64,000 bases of DNA, from positions 1-64,000 of the forward strand of contig NZ_JAHDTF010000038.1 in assembly GCF_018531465.1 (NCBI RefSeq), in the 5' to 3' direction. Positions 61,384 to 64,000 of this stretch are shown in pieces; positions within the stretch are counted from its first letter, which is position 1, and each line of letters begins with the position of its first letter. Position numbers and translations under genes: made by a program. This DNA comes from Sphaerisporangium fuscum. Lineage in GTDB: Bacteria; Actinomycetota; Actinomycetes; Streptosporangiales; Streptosporangiaceae. The notes below the pieces were generated by a model. That model was not told the origin of the DNA. It saw only the letters and a list, made by a program, of their open reading frames with translations, and did no database searches.

Positions 61384-62220
61384 GTGAATGTCCCCCTGGA
61401 GCCGGATCCGTCCATATCCCCGCGTATCCAGTTCGGTACAGAGCTACGTAAATTCCGACTTTCCGCTGGATTCACGCAGAAGAAACTCTGCGACGCCGTC
61501 CACCTGTCGGTCAGCCAGTTGAGCATGATCGAGAACGGCCACCGGTCGCCGTCCCCGGAACTGGCTCAGCAGGTGGACGAAGCCCTCGGGCTCGGCACGG
61601 CCCTCACCGGCCTCCTCGACCGCCTGAACCGCGCAGCGGCCCAGCTTCCACTCTGGTTCCGCCCGTGGTTGGACTTCGAACGAGAAGCCGAGGTACTGCA
61701 CATCTGGGAACTCGCCATAGTCCCTGGTCTTCTACAGACGGAAGAGTATGCACGAGCCCTCATCGCCAACGAGCCTGGAGTCACGGCAGAGCAGGTCGAA
61801 GAGCGCGTAGCGGCTCGGCTGGAGCGTCAGAAAATTCTCCAGAGGCCGAAGCCACCACTGCTGTGCGTGGTGTTGGACGAGAGCGTGCTGCATCGTCCGG
61901 TAGGCAATCCGGAGACGATGAGGATCCAGCTCGATCACCTTCTGCAGATCGCGCAGAACTCCTGGATCTCGCTGCAGGTCCTGCCTTACTCGGCATATGG
62001 CACCGTCGGTCTTCTCGGTAGCTTTATGGTTGCTGAACTACCGGACGGAGCACCACCCGTCGCTTACATCGACTCTCAGAGCACAGAGGATCGAGTAAGT
62101 GATCGGCCTGAAGAGGTCAAAAGGTTAGTATTCAGGCATGGCGTGATACGGGCAGATGCCTTGTCCCAGCGCGCGTCACTCGGCCTGATCAAGGAGACGA
62201 TGCAGAGATGGACGACGTGA
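61384..62220 (+). CDS. XRE regulator with DUF5753 domain (WhiJ-like)
   Basis: The protein has 278 residues. The N-terminal helix-turn-helix (about 18-75) is FRLSAGFTQKKLCDAVHLSVSQLSMIENGHRSPSPELA. The C-terminal DUF5753 (about 95-275) has WFRPWLDFEREAEVLHIWELAIVPGLLQTEEYARAL, VLDESVLHRPVG and QVLPYSAYGTVGLLGSFMVAEL. This architecture is the WhiJ-type regulator paired with DUF397 proteins in Streptomyces. GTG start 61384 precedes NVPLEPDPS. It overlaps the DUF397 start by 13 bases, so the two are coupled. Confidence 0.94.
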   Translation: MNVPLEPDPSISPRIQFGTELRKFRLSAGFTQKKLCDAVHLSVSQLSMIENGHRSPSPELAQQVDEALGLGTALTGLLDRLNRAAAQLPLWFRPWLDFEREAEVLHIWELAIVPGLLQTEEYARALIANEPGVTAEQVEERVAARLERQKILQRPKPPLLCVVLDESVLHRPVGNPETMRIQLDHLLQIAQNSWISLQVLPYSAYGTVGLLGSFMVAELPDGAPPVAYIDSQSTEDRVSDRPEEVKRLVFRHGVIRADALSQRASLGLIKETMQRWTT

Positions 62221-62420
62221 CTAACGAACTTGAGGCCGCCCATTGGCGCAAGTCGAGCTTTTCTGGCGGCGATGGAAGCAACTGCGTCGAGGTGGCCCAC
62301 CTGTCGCGTGGACGTCGAGCGGTACGTGACAGCAAGGACCACAGCATCCCGGCCCTGACTTTCTCCGACAGGGAGTGGACTGTCTTTCTGGAGACCGTGA
62401 AGACCAGCCGCTTCGCCTGA
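62208..62420 (+). CDS. DUF397 domain small protein
   Basis: The protein has 70 residues. The DUF397 signature is W-R-K-S-S-F-S-G-G-DGSNCVEVA (about 13-29), followed by VRDSKD and a FSDREWTVFL segment (about 41-62). In Streptomyces such proteins pair with XRE-DUF5753 regulators, possibly as ligand or antagonist. It overlaps the end of the XRE gene and is followed by a strong terminator, closing the two-gene operon. Confidence 0.94.
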   Translation: MDDVTNELEAAHWRKSSFSGGDGSNCVEVAHLSRGRRAVRDSKDHSIPALTFSDREWTVFLETVKTSRFA

Positions 62421-62441
62421 GCCGTCCGATCAGAGCACGTT

Positions 62442-62471
62442 GAAGCCCTCCGGGACCTCCCGGAGGGCTTC
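62442..62471 (+). terminator. Strong hairpin terminator after DUF397
   Basis: GAAGCCCTCCGGGA (62442-62455) and TCCCGGAGGGCTTC (62458-62471) pair perfectly over 14 bp around a 2-base centre, 22 bases past the stop of the DUF397 gene. The tail is CTGCGCTTTCC without a long T-run. The hairpin is very stable and isolates the XRE/DUF397 transcript. Confidence 0.8.
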
Positions 62472-62501
62472 CTGCGCTTTCCGCCAAGGCGCACCGGGCG
62501 G

Positions 62502-62560
62502 GCCGCCGTACAGCGGCGCCGATTTCGCCGTAGCGCCGTCTCGCCGTCGCGGCGCCGGGT
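62502..62560. repeat. GC-rich dispersed repeat, inverted copy
   Basis: Read on the minus strand this matches the element at 60258-60317: CGGCGCCGCGACGGCGAGACGG, given here as blocks CGGCGCCGCG and CGGCGAGACGG, then TACGGCGAAATCGGCGCCG, CTGTACGGCGG. Order and spacing are kept. The copy lies between the terminator and a further G-rich repeat. Confidence 0.55.
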
Positions 62561-62564
62561 CAGG

Positions 62565-62695
62565 GGTTGGCTGGTCGGGAGGTGTGGGGCTGGTTGGGCG
62601 CGGAGGGTGTGGGGTTGGCTGGGCGGGAGGTGCGGGACAGGCTGGCGCGGAGGGTGTGGGCTGGCTGGGCGCGCGCGGAGGGTGCCGGGCCAGCA
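62565..62695 (+). repeat. G-rich ~25-bp tandem repeat, about five units
   Basis: Units of about 25 bases begin with a form of TGGCTGGGCG and end GGAGGGTGTGGG (starts near 62565, 62590, 62615, 62640, 62661). Several units carry two G-runs, so quadruplex formation is also possible. The 99 bases from there to the next start codon hold no recognisable feature. Confidence 0.6.
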
Positions 62696-62794
62696 GGAAG
62701 GCCGTAGCCCGCTGCTTCACGCACCACCACTCCCGCCTGATGACAGATTCCCTGCAAGATCTTCTGTCGCCCCGACAGAGTAGTGTTCGCTTTC

Positions 62795-64000
62795 ATGTCT
62801 CGGCGATCATTGGTGCTCTGGGTGATGGCGTTGCTCACCGCTTCGGCACCCGCCGTCTCCTACCTGGTGGCGTCCCTTTACGGGAGTTACAGCAGCCAGA
62901 GCTATGTGTGGTGGGGGTTCTCCGGTCAGTGTCCAGGCCGTCAGGTGTACGACCTGATCGAATACCCGGAAAGGACGCTCGTCGACTTCCCTCTCTTCTC
63001 GTACGGGGGAGCGCCGCTGATCCTTTTGGGGTTCGCGGGTTGGTGTCTGGGTGTCCGGAAGGGACATGTCAGGGCCGCCAAGGTCGTCGCCCGCTCCGTC
63101 GCCGCCGTACCACTTCTCCTCCACCTCCCTGAACCCCTGCTGTTCACCCTCGACTCGGCCATCGATTCGGCGTGCTCAAACGCGTGGGGGCCGCCGGAGA
63201 TCATGGACCAGAACGTCGCGATGGGTCTCTACTACCTGATCCCCTCGCTTCTGGTGCTGCTCGCCGTCCGTACTCCGCGGCCTCCGGCGTACGTGCGGCG
63301 CGGCCCTCTCGTCCGTACGCTGCTCGCCGCCCTGACGGTCATGGTGACCGTTCTCTTCGCGGTGGAGTCCGTTCCGCCCGGCAGGGTGAGCAGCGAAGAG
63401 GAGCTCGACTGTGCAGGGTTCGGGGACGGTACGGTCACCGGGCTGAGCAAGGCGGAGAAGATTTTCCTGTGCGACGTCCGAGGTTACGGCTTCTCTCGCG
63501 GGCAAGGAGAGGTCCCTGGATGGAGCGAGGTTTCCGACCATGAGGTGCTGGCCCAGGGGCACCAGCTGTGCGATCTGGCCGTACAGCATGGGGGCGATGT
63601 GAACGCGCCCGCCGTCCAGCAGGCGCCGCAGGCGTCGTTGACCCAGGTGCTGGCGGGCCTGTGTCCCGCGGTCGCTGAGGCACGGAAGGCCGAGGATCGG
63701 CGGCAGGACGAGGAAGAAAAGGCGTACGTCGCCAAGAAGGAGAAGGACTGCGCGGTGCGTCCGGCACACCAGCCGAAGATCAGGGCGCTACGGCAGAAGC
63801 GGGCCACGATGTGGACCGAGTTCTGGACCATCGACGGGTGGGACGAGGGCTACGAGGGAACCGTTCCCGAACTGGTCAAGAATCTGGTCGGGAGTGAGCG
63901 GGGCGCTCTGAGCATCTGGGCGGCCGACGAGATCGGGCAGGCGTGCGTGACCGTGGAGGCCTACTCCAGGCGGCCACCGCTGGAGATCAAGGGCTGGGAA
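62795..64000 (+). CDS. Multi-pass membrane protein with large C-terminal soluble domain, partial
   Basis: The frame begins MSRRSLVLWVMALLTASAPA and is open to the right edge (402 codons, no stop seen), so the gene is 3'-truncated by the window. Four hydrophobic stretches lie at about 5-28, 72-90, 100-118 and 146-165, with a fifth near 178-195. A hydrophilic domain of at least 200 residues follows, containing a charged helix (AEARKAEDRRQDEEEKAYVAKKEKD, given as a pattern) and several cysteines. No family was recognised. Short-window frames on the other strand are shadows. Confidence 0.75.
   Translation, partial: MSRRSLVLWVMALLTASAPAVSYLVASLYGSYSSQSYVWWGFSGQCPGRQVYDLIEYPERTLVDFPLFSYGGAPLILLGFAGWCLGVRKGHVRAAKVVARSVAAVPLLLHLPEPLLFTLDSAIDSACSNAWGPPEIMDQNVAMGLYYLIPSLLVLLAVRTPRPPAYVRRGPLVRTLLAALTVMVTVLFAVESVPPGRVSSEEELDCAGFGDGTVTGLSKAEKIFLCDVRGYGFSRGQGEVPGWSEVSDHEVLAQGHQLCDLAVQHGGDVNAPAVQQAPQASLTQVLAGLCPAVAEARKAEDRRQDEEEKAYVAKKEKDCAVRPAHQPKIRALRQKRATMWTEFWTIDGWDEGYEGTVPELVKNLVGSERGALSIWAADEIGQACVTVEAYSRRPPLEIKGWE

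Overview
The window is a piece of a high-GC actinomycete chromosome, most likely from Streptosporangiaceae or a close relative. This placement is inferred from gene content and not from a search. The pointers are an Rpf-type muralytic protein beside tatD, ksgA and ispE, a mycothiol-type maleylpyruvate isomerase fold, an XRE-DUF5753/DUF397/ATPase regulatory trio, a Ser/Thr kinase, a hopanoid operon and very GC-biased third codon positions.

Layout. 1-3.6 kb: three membrane glycosyltransferase genes (the end of a protein O-mannosyltransferase, a GT-C enzyme and a GT2 enzyme). 3.8-13 kb: a conserved housekeeping string metG, tatD, rpf, ksgA, ispE, interrupted by a reverse-strand pair (membrane Ser/Thr kinase plus secreted FG-GAP propeller). 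13-24 kb: mixed enzymes and regulators (secreted lipase, ABC-F ATPase, two DksA-like zinc-finger proteins in tandem, MarR with a methyltransferase and VOC protein, CYTH-CHAD protein, SDR, molybdopterin oxidoreductase). 24.1-27.2 kb: an accessory patch with an XRE-TPR regulator, several small proteins and a Uma2 nuclease-fold gene. 27.4-35.0 kb: a seven-gene hopanoid operon on the minus strand, hpnC-hpnD-hpnE-prenyl synthase-shc-hpnG-hpnH, most genes overlapping by four bases. 35.2-37.1 kb: a polysaccharide deacetylase and a glycosyltransferase, divergent. 37.1-42.3 kb: mutT1-like gene, ppk, a TetR with a long charged coiled-coil tail, and an acyl-CoA desaturase. 42.6-46.9 kb: tRNA-Gln(UUG), glmU, prs, rplY (ctc), pth. 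47-51.7 kb: a polyprenyl-phosphate sugar transferase followed by cysQ, cysD, cysN. 51.7-60 kb: an accessory region of small divergent regulator/enzyme pairs and decayed genes. 60-64 kb: repeats, the ATPase/XRE-DUF5753/DUF397 cluster and a membrane protein that runs off the window.

How the genes work together. Squalene is made by HpnC, HpnD and HpnE from farnesyl diphosphate supplied by the prenyl synthase. SHC cyclises it to hopene, HpnH adds adenosine and HpnG removes adenine. Side-chain genes such as hpnO are not in the window. prs makes PRPP, glmU makes UDP-GlcNAc, and rplY and pth serve translation. cysD and cysN activate sulfate to APS, and CysQ would remove the by-product PAP.

The most notable non-gene observations are these. 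Two TetR operators and a pair of MarR half-palindromes are near perfect. There is a perfect 40-bp palindrome at 52567. A deletion scar at about 52951 fuses two decapitated divergent genes (tetR and an FMN reductase). A GC-rich intergenic repeat occurs four times. A roughly 90-bp repeat precedes both metG and tatD. Tandem repeats lie at 22.9, 60.1-60.5 and 62.6 kb. A possible triple PHO-box lies in front of ppk. No CRISPR array, insertion sequence, rRNA or integrase was seen.
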